A stretch of 64,000 nt of DNA from Chitinophaga sp. LS1 (lineage in GTDB: Bacteria; Bacteroidota; Bacteroidia; Chitinophagales; Chitinophagaceae), in NCBI RefSeq assembly GCF_034274695.1, contig NZ_CP128362.1, forward strand, positions 6,512,501 to 6,576,500, in the 5' to 3' direction. A program made the translations under genes and the position numbers. Under the pieces are notes generated by a model. That model was not told where the DNA came from, made no database searches, and saw only the letters and a list, made by a program, of their open reading frames with translations. The first letter of the stretch is position 1, and each line of letters starts with the position of its first letter. Of the stretch, positions 53,966 to 63,056 are shown in pieces.

Positions 53966-54240
53966 TCCTGTTTCATTTTTTATGAACGCTCAATAAAATG
54001 GATAGTATGAACAGCCGGTGAGCCGGCTATATTAAATGTAACAATAATTATTTTGATTACCAGTTTTTGACCAAAGGCTGAGCGATCTAAAATTATTTTA
54101 AAAACACATTACACACCATACATACTCCCTACTATGTATGCAACCTATGTTTGAAGTTTTTCATATTTCTGTAAAGAACTTTAAAAACCTCTACCAATAA
54201 TCGATTATTTAGTAGCTTACTAATAATCAAATATCCACGT
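53966..54240. other. Divergent spacer, nothing clear
   Basis: 275 bp between divergent genes. AT-rich. A TATGTTTG (TAnnTTTG-like) occurs before the hydroxylase gene, but no spaced TTTG partner is convincing. Confidence 0.4.
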
Positions 54241-55269
54241 ATGGGAATACTCCACACATTGTACGACGAAATCATCGGCTTCATGGGGCTTAATGCCCTA
54301 CTCGAAATGTACCGCACAGGAAATTACCAGTCCTTGCTCACTTTAAACGGCATATTAGGCGCCATCTCACCGGTACTCCCCTTTTTGTTATTAATTGAAA
54401 TAACACGCGCACTCGTCTATAAAAGGTTTAAGATAGAAGACTATCGGATGCCTTTTATTATCTTCGTTATCAATCGCGTAATCGGCCGTTTTCTTTCTAT
54501 TGCAGCCATTGCTTTTTGCATCGGCGTATTCGAGAAGTATGCCATCTTCAAAACTACGTTTACCTGGTATTGGCTGATCTATGGCTATATCATCTGGGAA
54601 TTTGGTCACTTCCTGTATCATTACTGGGGCCACAGGGTTCGCTTATTCTGGTGCCTGCATGCTACCCATCATATGCCACAGACGATGAACCTTTCTGTAA
54701 GCTATGCGCATTTCTTCTTAGAAGGCGCCTATGCCGATATTATTCGTACCACGGTATGTATACTGGCAGGCGTGAATCCTCCACTATTGTTTTTCATAAT
54801 GTTCATTGATGGCCTTTGGGGAGGGTTTATTCATGTAGGAGAAAACATTCTTAAAAACGGAAGATTGGGCTTTCTCAATAAATGGATTTTGACCCCATCT
54901 CATCATCGTGTACATCATGCAAAGAACCCCTTGTACATGGATACAAATTTTTGTAATCTGCTGAACATCTGGGATAAGGTGTTTGGTACTTTTCAATATG
55001 AAGATCCTAAAGAACCAATTCAATACGGCGTAACACGAAATGTAAACAATCGTAATTTCTTCGATGTTTATTTCGGTGAATTCTATTACCTGGCGCTGGA
55101 TGTATGGAAAGCCCCAGGCATCATGAATAAAATCCGTTACATTTTTATGCCTCCTGGATGGAGTCATACAGGAGATCACAAAACGGCCGTCATCGTAAAA
55201 CGCGCTTACCTTGAATCGTTAAAACAAACCACTTCAACAACCACGATATATGAAACCAAAGCCAGTTAA
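54241..55269 (+). CDS. Sterol desaturase/fatty acid hydroxylase family membrane enzyme
   Basis: 342 aa with four or more hydrophobic helices. The di-iron histidine clusters are in order: HFLYHYWGHR, LHATHHMPQ and SHHRVHHAKNP, matching the HxxxH, HxxHH and HxxHH pattern of the superfamily. It probably hydroxylates or desaturates a lipid in the inner membrane. Its last 20 bp overlap the next gene, so the two are co-translated and may act together. Confidence 0.93.
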   Translation: MGILHTLYDEIIGFMGLNALLEMYRTGNYQSLLTLNGILGAISPVLPFLLLIEITRALVYKRFKIEDYRMPFIIFVINRVIGRFLSIAAIAFCIGVFEKYAIFKTTFTWYWLIYGYIIWEFGHFLYHYWGHRVRLFWCLHATHHMPQTMNLSVSYAHFFLEGAYADIIRTTVCILAGVNPPLLFFIMFIDGLWGGFIHVGENILKNGRLGFLNKWILTPSHHRVHHAKNPLYMDTNFCNLLNIWDKVFGTFQYEDPKEPIQYGVTRNVNNRNFFDVYFGEFYYLALDVWKAPGIMNKIRYIFMPPGWSHTGDHKTAVIVKRAYLESLKQTTSTTTIYETKAS

Positions 55270-56305
55270 TACAAATACTTCCCGCAGACAGTTTATCCGC
55301 AATACATCTTTATCTCTTGGTGGCCTGTGGCTGACCAATGGCCTTATGGCCCGTGATAAAGGGCCGGTTTATGGTCACAATCATGTTCAATATACACTTG
55401 ATACCAGTTGGAGCAAATGTAACCCACAGCAATATCCTGTCAATGACTGTCATGAAATGGTGCAGGATAAAAGAGGACGTATCTTTTTGCTGACCAACGA
55501 AACGAAAAACAATATACTCATTTACGATACAAAGGGGCAATTACTCGATTCCTGGGGCAATGCATTCCCAGGTGCGCATGGGTTGACCATTCATGATGAA
55601 AATGGTACTGAATTTTTGTATATCACAGATACGGTAAAGCATCAGGTATATAAAACTACCTTAAGCGGCGAAATACTGCTTACTATCGATGCGCCGATGG
55701 ATAGTAAGCTATATGCGCAGGCGGAGAAATTTGTTCCTACAGAAACTACGATTGCACCCAATGGAGATATTTTCATTGCTGATGGTTATGGCGAGCAATA
55801 TATCTTACATTACGACAGTAAGGGACATTTGCTAAATTATTTCGGAGGCCGTGGTAGTGGAGATGAGCATCTTGATAATGCGCATGGTATTTTGTTAGAT
55901 CCGAGAAGTAAAGATGGATCTTTGCTGATCACCGACCGTACACGGAATTGTTTTAAACGTTTCTCCAGGGAAGGACAATTACTGGATATTATACATCTGC
56001 CTGGTGCCTGTGTATGCAGACCTGTCGTACAGGGGAACTTGTTGTATGCAGCAGTGCTTCGTTCTCCGGATATGAATAAGGAAGGAAGTGGGTTCGTGAC
56101 CATACTTGATCAGCATAATAAAGTAGTGAGTAATATTGGAGGTAGTGAACCTGATTATAAAAATGGTCAGCTTCAGCCTATGTACCAGACAGATAAGATC
56201 TTTTTTCATCCGCATGATGTGTGCGTGGACCGGGATCATAATTTGTATGTAGCACAATGGGCATCTGGTAAAGTATATCCTTATAAATTAAAACGGGTCT
56301 CCTGA
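55250..56305 (+). CDS. NHL-repeat beta-propeller protein with twin-arginine-like signal
   Basis: 351 aa. The leader SRRQFIRNTSLSLGGLWLTN fits a Tat signal (SRRxFI). Six propeller blades follow with NHL-type motifs: AHGLTIHDENGTEFLYITDT, DNAHGILLDP..SLLITDRTRN and HPHDVCVDRDHNLYVAQWAS. It resembles the propeller of peptidyl-amidating lyase-like proteins and 6-bladed TolB-like sensors. Exported folded if the Tat call is right. Overlap with the hydroxylase gene suggests a joint pathway, substrate unknown. Confidence 0.85.
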   Translation: MKPKPVNTNTSRRQFIRNTSLSLGGLWLTNGLMARDKGPVYGHNHVQYTLDTSWSKCNPQQYPVNDCHEMVQDKRGRIFLLTNETKNNILIYDTKGQLLDSWGNAFPGAHGLTIHDENGTEFLYITDTVKHQVYKTTLSGEILLTIDAPMDSKLYAQAEKFVPTETTIAPNGDIFIADGYGEQYILHYDSKGHLLNYFGGRGSGDEHLDNAHGILLDPRSKDGSLLITDRTRNCFKRFSREGQLLDIIHLPGACVCRPVVQGNLLYAAVLRSPDMNKEGSGFVTILDQHNKVVSNIGGSEPDYKNGQLQPMYQTDKIFFHPHDVCVDRDHNLYVAQWASGKVYPYKLKRVS

Positions 56306-56399
56306 GATTAATTTAGCAAAAAATGAAAAATTTGAAAATAATATTTTGTAGAAAGAAGAAAAGGTTAGAAATTCGCGGTCCTGAAACACAAAATCAGTT

Positions 56400-56483
56400 G
56401 CCCAGATGGCGAAATTGGTAGACGCACTGTGTTCAGGTCGCAGCGCTCGCAAGGGTGTGCTGGTTCGAATCCAGTTCTGGGCA
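56400..56483 (+). tRNA. tRNA-Leu (anticodon CAG)
   Basis: 84 nt, class II. Acceptor GCCCAGA pairs TCTGGGC, discriminator A, no encoded CCA. The anticodon stem is CTGTG/CGCAG and the loop TTCAGGT gives CAG (reads CUG). The T-loop is TTCGAAT. It is followed by a terminator and then an integrase gene, so it is the target of a second island. Confidence 0.95.
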
Positions 56484-56485
56484 CA

Positions 56486-56523
56486 AAATGGCTCTGTAAT
56501 CAATTGATTTACAGGGCCATTTT
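56486..56523 (+). terminator. Terminator of tRNA-Leu(CAG)
   Basis: Stem AAATGGC-CTGTAA with TTACAG-GCCATTT (one bulge on each side) and T5, directly after the tRNA. Confidence 0.8.
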
Positions 56524-56530
56524 TAATTTA

Positions 56531-56608
56531 TGCTTGTCAATAATTCACAGGTTTTAACGCATTCTACCACTATTATTGACAAGCAATTGACAAGCAGCAT
56601 GACAAGCA
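56531..56608 (+). repeat. Arm-type direct repeats for the second integrase
   Basis: TTGACAAGCA at 56,576 and 56,587 and ATGACAAGCA at 56,599 (11-12-nt period), with an inverted TGCTTGTCAA at 56,531. The rest of the 56,609-56,903 spacer has no gene and is conserved in part upstream of the integrase fossil at 10.5 kb. Confidence 0.7.
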
Positions 56609-56903
56609 GAAATTGTCCTACTACTCACACCTTTTCCTGGCGGAATTGGCAAAAACAAAACTCCTGGGATTCTTCTAATCGAACTATTGCCACCCCTTAC
56701 CTAATTGGCAGAATTAGAAATGTAAATCTGGCAGTCCTGACAGCTGTACAGGAAAAATTTCGAAAAATTCTTTTTCCACTATTATTTCCACTTATATCCG
56801 TATTCTTTAACGCCACCCTTAAAACGATAAATAGATCACCTTATATCTATGGCACGGCATATCCATTGTTCACAGTATCCTATAACCCAAAAGCCGCAAC
56901 GAT

Positions 56904-58025
56904 ATGAAAATAGGATCTTACCTAAACAGGACAAAAGATAAAAGGATCTATTACTATGACTATGGCCGGCTTCCCGGACAGCGACCAGCAGTAGGAGTAT
57001 TTACTTACACCAAACCGAAGAACCAGACCGAAAAAAATCACAATAAGCAAGCCTTAGAATTAATAGATGTAAAGAAAAGCCAGACAATAATAGAACAGCA
57101 ATCTATAGGATCTGCCTACATTCCACCACATAAGTTTAAGGGGAATTTCCTGGAATACTACGCGGAATATGTAGATAAAAATAAAACCGATGGTAACAGG
57201 GCTTTACAGAACAGCTTTAAGCAATTCAAAGAATTTGTAGGGCGTAGTTTCGTTTCGCCAGTTGACATTACGGAAAACCTGTGCAAAGAATTTAGAAAAT
57301 TCCTTTTAGCCAAATTTAAGGGGGAAACTCCCCAGGGATATTATGCAAGATTCAAGTGGGTATTAAACGCAGCGACTAAGGATAAATATTTCCAGGTCAA
57401 TCCCACAGACGAAGTCGCAGCTATACCCAATCCCAGCGCGACGTTAAAGGAAAACCTTGAGGTGGAAGAATATTTAACACTGGTTAAAACACCTTGTTTA
57501 AACGAGGAAATAAAATTTGCATTTATCTTCTGCTGCTACACAGGGCTTAGATGGGTCGATGTTGAGCGTGTCTGGAATAGTGACGTAAATGATGACGTTC
57601 TTACTACCAGGATCATACAAAAGAAAACAGGTTTACCAGTTACGTTAACCCTGCATCCAATTGCCCAGGCTATAATAAAAATACAAAGAAGGAAAAGAGG
57701 CAATACGCCTGGGAATAAAAAGCTATTTCAACTTCTCGGCCGTAATGGTTGTAACAAAGTACTAGAAAAATGGATAGCAGCGGCTAAAATATCAAAACAT
57801 ATTACCTGGTCATGTGCCCGCTTATCATTTGCTATACTGCTCAGAGATGCCTTAGTAGATGAGGTGACTATCGCAACCTTAATGGGTCATGCGACACCCA
57901 AACAGGTCAATAAAACCTATAAAAGACACCGGGCTAAAGACCAGCTGCAAACCATCATGAAATTGCCATCGGTGGATATTGATAAATATTTTCTTCACTT
58001 ACCGGATGAGGAAACTGAAGAATAA
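56904..58025 (+). CDS. Tyrosine recombinase/integrase of the tRNA-Leu(CAG) island
   Basis: 373 aa. Head KDKRIYYYDYGRLPGQRPAV, core-binding domain about 80-170, catalytic Arg216 (CYTGLRWVDV), Arg306 (TWSCARLSF), His329 (LMGH) and Tyr339 (NKTYKRH). As in the first integrase, Ser replaces the common His of HxxR. The two are homologous along their whole length but clearly diverged, as are their arm repeats. It faces the HTH gene across a strong hairpin. Confidence 0.95.
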   Translation: MKIGSYLNRTKDKRIYYYDYGRLPGQRPAVGVFTYTKPKNQTEKNHNKQALELIDVKKSQTIIEQQSIGSAYIPPHKFKGNFLEYYAEYVDKNKTDGNRALQNSFKQFKEFVGRSFVSPVDITENLCKEFRKFLLAKFKGETPQGYYARFKWVLNAATKDKYFQVNPTDEVAAIPNPSATLKENLEVEEYLTLVKTPCLNEEIKFAFIFCCYTGLRWVDVERVWNSDVNDDVLTTRIIQKKTGLPVTLTLHPIAQAIIKIQRRKRGNTPGNKKLFQLLGRNGCNKVLEKWIAAAKISKHITWSCARLSFAILLRDALVDEVTIATLMGHATPKQVNKTYKRHRAKDQLQTIMKLPSVDIDKYFLHLPDEETEE

Positions 58026-58041
58026 ATTGATGCCTGTAATA

Positions 58042-58082
58042 AAAAGGAAAGGCTGTCCACATTTTGGACAGCCTTTCCTTTT
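58042..58082. terminator. Bidirectional terminator between integrase and HTH gene
   Basis: An 18-bp perfect stem (AAAAGGAAAGGCTGTCCA and its complement) with a 5-nt loop and A/T-rich ends. Confidence 0.9.
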
Positions 58083-58099
58083 TAAATGGAAGACAAAAA

Positions 58100-58339
58100 T
58101 CATCTCCTCCTCTTCTTCGGTAATTCCATCTCTGTTGCCTTTTCACCCTCCAGCATTTTTTCAACATCCTCTCTTTTAAAGTATCCATTTTCATTTTTAA
58201 ACACGCCAAACTCTTCGCACTTCTTTGCAAACTGTGTGCGGCCAAGATTACAAAAAATCAGTGCTTCTTCTGGTTTCAGATAAGGTTTGAAGCAAATTGC
58301 AATTGCACGCATAGTAACTAATTCTTGCTGTTTAATCAT
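58100..58339 (-). CDS. Small HTH protein, probable excisionase of the second island
   Basis: 79 aa. Core TMRAIAICFKPYLKPEEALI, FCNLGRTQFAKKCEEFGVF and GYFKREDVEKMLEG, with a basic tail (LPKKRRR). Near-homologue of the protein at 47,836. Same convergent position to its integrase. Role inferred. Confidence 0.75.
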   Translation of the reverse strand: MIKQQELVTMRAIAICFKPYLKPEEALIFCNLGRTQFAKKCEEFGVFKNENGYFKREDVEKMLEGEKATEMELPKKRRR

Positions 58340-58518
58340 ATGTCAGATTTTAAAGCAAAGTTCAGCCATCCCTTAAAACTGATATTCCAATTGTGTAGCT
58401 TTAAGTCGAAAAATGTCATATTATGTAGAAATATGTTGGAAAATGGCGAAAAGTTTTATTCGTCTGATCTCTTATTCAATTCTATCCAAGTTCATAAGAA
58501 CTATTTTTTGCAAAGCAA

Positions 58519-59448
58519 TTAGAAAAAAAATTGATTTTCAAGCCAACTAATCGCTATTTGATACTCATTTGTTTGGGGTTTCCATTTTCCGAAATATAAA
58601 GTAAAATCAACTTTGTATGAACCATTATACATTTGTCTAAACAAATTATATACTTCTAACTCAGAACTAGAGAATCCATAGGTATTATCAATATCGATAG
58701 GCCTCACTAAGGATGAATCGATAATCTCCCAAGCCTTTTCAAATTTTATACGTCTATTTAAGCAAGTGGACTCCCACATTTGTTTAAAAATGGATGCTTT
58801 TTTAGATTCTTTTATGCTGACCGGAATATTAAAATTAATCTTATCCAGAAAGTCTCTAAGACACGTCATACAGCGTTTATAGTATGCAATATCAATTTTT
58901 AATGTGTGATTAACCATATTACACCTAGCCTTAAATCCAGCTTTGCTTATATAAAGTTCTGTTGCCTTTCCAGCAGAGTGAATCAGACAATCCCGAGTAC
59001 ACTTAATTTCATTAATTTCATCTATCATATCATTTGGTATCTCTCCATTTAATTCCAATATATCCTTAACATTAAGAATAAACTTATCAAATCTACCATA
59101 TGCAAGATCAAGGATTTTTTGAGTTCCCTTTTTATAAAATAATTCTAAAATAGATCCCTCCTCAAGAAGGTCATCAATATCAAATTTTTTATTACCTAGT
59201 TTCTTGGGATGTGAAATTATAACTTGAAATAATACCTCATTAAGTACATGTTCTGTTATACTAATAGTACCAATAATTGCATTTTCTCTAGTTTGTAACT
59301 TTTCCTCCTCACTGAAATCAGTAGAATTATAAATTTTATCAGTAATTCTTTCTATATGATCCAATTTCATTTTTGCACTTTCGAATGCATTATGAATTTT
59401 GACGTAAAGATTGGCTCTTCGTGCAATCGTTAGCAGATTTAAGTCCAT
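58519..59448 (-). CDS. HEPN-like protein, possible ribonuclease
   Basis: 309 aa, helical. IKCTRDCLIHSAGKA has the R-x4-H motif typical of HEPN ribonucleases, preceded by a long helix (MIDEINEIKCTRD). The N-terminal region ENAIIGTISITEHVLNEVLF is also HEPN-like. It stands alone in island DNA with no clear antitoxin beside it. It may be a defence or toxin RNase; the call rests on the motif and fold pattern. Confidence 0.5.
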   Translation of the reverse strand: MDLNLLTIARRANLYVKIHNAFESAKMKLDHIERITDKIYNSTDFSEEEKLQTRENAIIGTISITEHVLNEVLFQVIISHPKKLGNKKFDIDDLLEEGSILELFYKKGTQKILDLAYGRFDKFILNVKDILELNGEIPNDMIDEINEIKCTRDCLIHSAGKATELYISKAGFKARCNMVNHTLKIDIAYYKRCMTCLRDFLDKINFNIPVSIKESKKASIFKQMWESTCLNRRIKFEKAWEIIDSSLVRPIDIDNTYGFSSSELEVYNLFRQMYNGSYKVDFTLYFGKWKPQTNEYQIAISWLENQFFF

Positions 59449-59685
59449 AGAAATATTTTAAACTTTTTATTGAACCTGTGATTATGCAATATACTTATTC
59501 GACTTAACTTTAGAAGTTCCCGGCCAATTTGTATCCAATCAAATGTAAAGAGATACCATTACATTATTGCACAAAAATCTTATCAGAAAAAACCATTTAT
59601 TATTGCGATGCTCAATTTTAAGTCAGTTAATTTTGCAGAAACGCAAAATATAAAAAATAGTCGATCAACTATTTTTTACATTTCA
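59449..59685. other. Spacer, no gene seen
   Basis: AT-rich 237 bp upstream of the HEPN-like gene and downstream of radC. No hairpin, promoter or gene stands out. Confidence 0.4.
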
Positions 59686-60429
59686 TCAATTAAGTGATCC
59701 CTCATCTGCCAGGCTGTAAAATCCGACCTCTGAAACGATAATATGGTCAATCACAACAATATCCATAAGGCTTGCGGCTTTCACAATTTTCTCCGTAAAA
59801 TACTTATCCGTAGAACTAGGATTTAAATTCCCGGAAGGATGATTATGACAAAGGATTAACTTGGATGCCCCAATTTCCAATGCTTCTCGAAGTATCATTT
59901 TGGTATCTGATGAAACATTAGCAATCCCTCCCTTGGCTAAAATACTATGTTTTAAAACCCTTTGTCCATGATTCATATACAACACGTGAAATGATTCATA
60001 AGATTGATCACCTAATATAGGCTTGAAGTATAGCACAGCATCAATAGTATTTGTAATGACCTTTTTCGACAATAGAAGTCCTGCCTGCCTACGTCTTCCT
60101 AATTCCATTACCGCTGCTAATTCGGCAGCTTTCATGTCGCCTATTCCTCTAACTCTCTTAAACTGGTTCACATTAAATTTCGCTAGCTCACTGAGGCTGT
60201 AAGAGGCTTTAGCAAGTAATTCCTTTGCTATATTATGTACGTTATTCCCTTTAGAACCGGTGCCGATAACTAAGGCTAACAGTTCCGTATCTGTCAAGGA
60301 AGAAGGACCGTTATTTATTAATTTTTGATGCGGTAAATCATCTATTGGCCACCTGGACATTGACAATGGGGATTTTACATCGACCATCTTATTATCAATT
60401 ACCTGGTTCCAATCAACAATGGATTTCAT
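59686..60429 (-). CDS. radC: RadC-family JAB-domain protein
   Basis: About 247 aa from the ATG at 60,429 (an earlier start at 60,459 adds 10 residues). N-terminal helix-hairpin-helix (FKRVRGIGDMKAAELAAVMEL) and UPF0758/JAB domain with the metal motif LILCHNHPSGNLNPSSTDKYF (HxHx10D) and a conserved Glu in LREALEIGASK. Widely found on mobile elements of Bacteroidota; biochemical role unsettled despite the DNA-repair name. Confidence 0.93.
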   Translation of the reverse strand: MKSIVDWNQVIDNKMVDVKSPLSMSRWPIDDLPHQKLINNGPSSLTDTELLALVIGTGSKGNNVHNIAKELLAKASYSLSELAKFNVNQFKRVRGIGDMKAAELAAVMELGRRRQAGLLLSKKVITNTIDAVLYFKPILGDQSYESFHVLYMNHGQRVLKHSILAKGGIANVSSDTKMILREALEIGASKLILCHNHPSGNLNPSSTDKYFTEKIVKAASLMDIVVIDHIIVSEVGFYSLADEGSLN

Positions 60430-60654
60430 AAATACCTTTTTTGATTTCCTAATTACCAATTAAATCGCAATACTTAAATTTTATTGTAACAATGAACAAA
60501 ATGACATCCCAAATTTTGATAATTAGCTAAAGTGGATAAAAAAACATCCCTTCTGAAAACTATTTTTACAATAACCCAACTAGCGACCACCCCAGGTGTA
60601 TCTAACATTTCTTGAGTGAACTAATGCCCGCTCAGGACGAAACTAAAAATAGAT

Positions 60655-61314
60655 ATGTCGGACGCTGTAAACCCTCTACTCCTACTTTCGGAACTCGTCT
60701 GTGATATTAGCATTAAAGATGCTTTCCAGATAACCCAGCAGGAATATGAGTATCAGATAACCAAAATAAATACGTATGAAAAAGAAATCCAGGTAGAGAT
60801 ATTTATGCAGGCGGTACATTTATTGTCATGCCAGGGTGTTGAGAATTATGTCTCTTCTTATTCACGTGTATTGTCATATCTGGAAAACTGTCTGAATGAA
60901 TGTCTTTCCAGCATTGAAATGAATAAAGGAAAGGATTCTCTTACCATGTCACTAACACATCACCTTTTATCTGTAGTGCAAAGCCTAAAACAGTTTATTG
61001 ATCGCCGATTTATAACTTTTTCTCCTGATAATTCGGCTGTTGACAAACCCATTCATAAACATAAATTCAAACTGAATATAGCAGTTTCAGTTATAGCCAC
61101 CCTGACATCGGCTTTTGTCCGATGCGGAGATAATGTTAGCACAAAAGAGGAAACTGAAATTATGCGTTTCATAATACAGCTATTCAGTTCAAAGCAAACT
61201 GGTGAAATCGCCTTCAGAAGCTTTCAAAACCACTATAGGACACCGGAGAGATCAGCAATTGCCAAATCAATAGGCATTTTGCAGTCAATGATAATGTGGT
61301 TAAAAAAACAATAA
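60655..61314 (+). CDS. Element protein sharing a C-terminal domain with the 44,913 gene
   Basis: 219 aa. The C-terminal half (FKLNIAVSVIATLTSAFVRC, IMRFIIQLFSSKQTGEIAFR, SIGILQSMIMWLKK) matches in layout the end of the 281-aa protein of the first island. The N-terminal half is helical and different. Tentatively RteC-like. A hairpin at 61,339 follows. Confidence 0.5.
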   Translation: MSDAVNPLLLLSELVCDISIKDAFQITQQEYEYQITKINTYEKEIQVEIFMQAVHLLSCQGVENYVSSYSRVLSYLENCLNECLSSIEMNKGKDSLTMSLTHHLLSVVQSLKQFIDRRFITFSPDNSAVDKPIHKHKFKLNIAVSVIATLTSAFVRCGDNVSTKEETEIMRFIIQLFSSKQTGEIAFRSFQNHYRTPERSAIAKSIGILQSMIMWLKKQ

Positions 61315-61338
61315 TTAGCAGATCACATTAATTATTAA

Positions 61339-61374
61339 CCAGTTGCAAGGGGCTACACCAGCCTTTGCAACTGG
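61339..61374 (+). terminator. Hairpin after the 219-aa gene
   Basis: A 10-bp perfect stem (CCAGTTGCAA with TTGCAACTGG) and 16-nt loop, 24 bp past the stop codon. Confidence 0.65.
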
Positions 61375-61469
61375 TTCCTTATTTAAAATAGGTGTTGCTT
61401 TGATAACTCTTCCATTGTTTGATTCCCAGGTATATAGCCTTGCACGGTTATTATTATTTATTAAATCAA

Positions 61470-61497
61470 AATGGCCTGGCAAAATTGTCAGGCCATT
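61470..61497 (-). terminator. Terminator of the P-loop ATPase gene
   Basis: A 9-bp perfect stem (AATGGCCTG with CAGGCCATT) with T-rich flank on the minus strand, 36 bp past the stop codon. Confidence 0.65.
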
Positions 61498-61532
61498 AAA
61501 AAATCCATGTTAAATTTACCAAGGAGAAATCG

Positions 61533-63047
61533 CTACGCAACAAGTGGGGTATCAAAAATATTCATTTCTCCACCCTGGTTATACCTACCCATCTGGACTG
61601 CATGCCCCTTCTCTGGCACCTCTATTACTATGTCAACGTCATGCTGGAAGGCATTTTCACCCTTAAAGTTCCCTTGCTTTGTAGTTTGAAAAACGAAGAT
61701 GAAAGATTTCTCAGGATATTTTTCCCTTAAATTGCGCAGGTCATCAGGTTTGAGACCCAAATAGGTGACACTATCAAGGAATATAAAGGAATAAGGAGAT
61801 AAATCAGCCGGCAAACTTCCTGTAACATCTAAATTCGGGTGTTTGACGCTATTAATTTTAGCTTGTAGCGTATGCTGTAGCTTCTCTTCATTCGCCACAT
61901 ATAAAGTATAGCCAAAATTCCTTGCTAAATATCCCGCAAAATCCAATGCCAAATGACTTTTTCCTAATTTGGGCTTTCCAAAAATCATAGCAGTGAAATT
62001 CGCCGCTGGGTCGCCAATTAGATCCAACCACTTTCCTTTAAATCCGAGTGTCTTAAACTTGACCTTGGCAAAATCTTCACTATTCATGATTACTTCAGGG
62101 GCTATATTTCCACTTTCAAAACCTGACAATCCAAATATTTGACCGGTGCCCTTTCCACAACCACATCCACCTAGTGCATCTTGCCACCCGTTTAAAGTTG
62201 CACTATTAATTGGTAGCGTCTTAATTTTTGATTCTTTTGATATAAAATTCATCAAACAGGTTTGTAACTGGCTGATTTTATTTATATATAGATCATTAGC
62301 AGGAATTTGATTCTTACTAATCGCCCTTTCAATAATATCCAATAACTTCTTTGCCTTCTCCTTTGTGATAAGCTTCCCCTGCATTGATATATATCGCTTA
62401 ATATAGGAAACTGAAAATCTAACCTTTTCGGATTCTATAATAGCTCGAAATTCATTTAGCTTATCCTCCTTTATTTTAATAGAAATGGTTTTACCCATAG
62501 AGTTATACACCCGAATTATATTATCCTGGATATACCTGATCTGTTCAGCAAAGCGTGATGTCTTCTTAATCTTTCGTTCTATAATTGCTCTTTGCAAAGA
62601 ATTAATAAAATTTAGCAGTTGCTTGTCTTCCTTGGTTTTCCCATGTAAGGAAACGTACCTTTTAATAAATTTCACTTCTTCATCAAGATGTTCAACCTCA
62701 CCAGCAGGATTTTCACGCGCATCAATACCAGGTTTTGCGCTCTGGCCTCTATTGGTTCTACTTTTAGGGGATTGGTCGTTTATTCTGTTTTCGCTTATAT
62801 TCTTCTTTGATGACTGTCTCCTTGTATTAGTTCGATCAGCCCCATCACTTTGCTTTACATACTTATCTACTTTTTCAAAGTAAATATCAATCGCTTCCCG
62901 AATACCGTCACTTTCTAAATATTCTGACCAGTCCTGCCCGGCATCTGTAATCTTGATAATCCATTCGTGGGTTTGCTGAATAGATGACGGTAAAGAGGAG
63001 AAATCCAGTTTCTTTACCTTATCGAAATAATTTGTGTAATTAAGCAT
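61533..63047 (-). CDS. RecA/RadA-like P-loop ATPase with long helical N-terminus
   Basis: 504 aa. The first 280 residues are helical and charged. The ATPase core is FTAMIFGKPKLGKSHLALDF (Walker A GKPKLGKS, about 362), then YTLYVANEE and YSFIFLDSVTYLG (Walker B). FIFVFQTTKQGNFKGENAF and VDIVIEVPEKGHAVQMGRYN complete the RecA-like fold. Cys pair GGCGCGKG lies before the core. Element-borne ATPases of this kind are common in Bacteroidota islands, perhaps for replication or mobilisation. It follows the next upstream gene by 9 bp. Confidence 0.75.
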   Translation of the reverse strand: MLNYTNYFDKVKKLDFSSLPSSIQQTHEWIIKITDAGQDWSEYLESDGIREAIDIYFEKVDKYVKQSDGADRTNTRRQSSKKNISENRINDQSPKSRTNRGQSAKPGIDARENPAGEVEHLDEEVKFIKRYVSLHGKTKEDKQLLNFINSLQRAIIERKIKKTSRFAEQIRYIQDNIIRVYNSMGKTISIKIKEDKLNEFRAIIESEKVRFSVSYIKRYISMQGKLITKEKAKKLLDIIERAISKNQIPANDLYINKISQLQTCLMNFISKESKIKTLPINSATLNGWQDALGGCGCGKGTGQIFGLSGFESGNIAPEVIMNSEDFAKVKFKTLGFKGKWLDLIGDPAANFTAMIFGKPKLGKSHLALDFAGYLARNFGYTLYVANEEKLQHTLQAKINSVKHPNLDVTGSLPADLSPYSFIFLDSVTYLGLKPDDLRNLREKYPEKSFIFVFQTTKQGNFKGENAFQHDVDIVIEVPEKGHAVQMGRYNQGGEMNIFDTPLVA

Positions 63048-63056
63048 AATTTAGGA

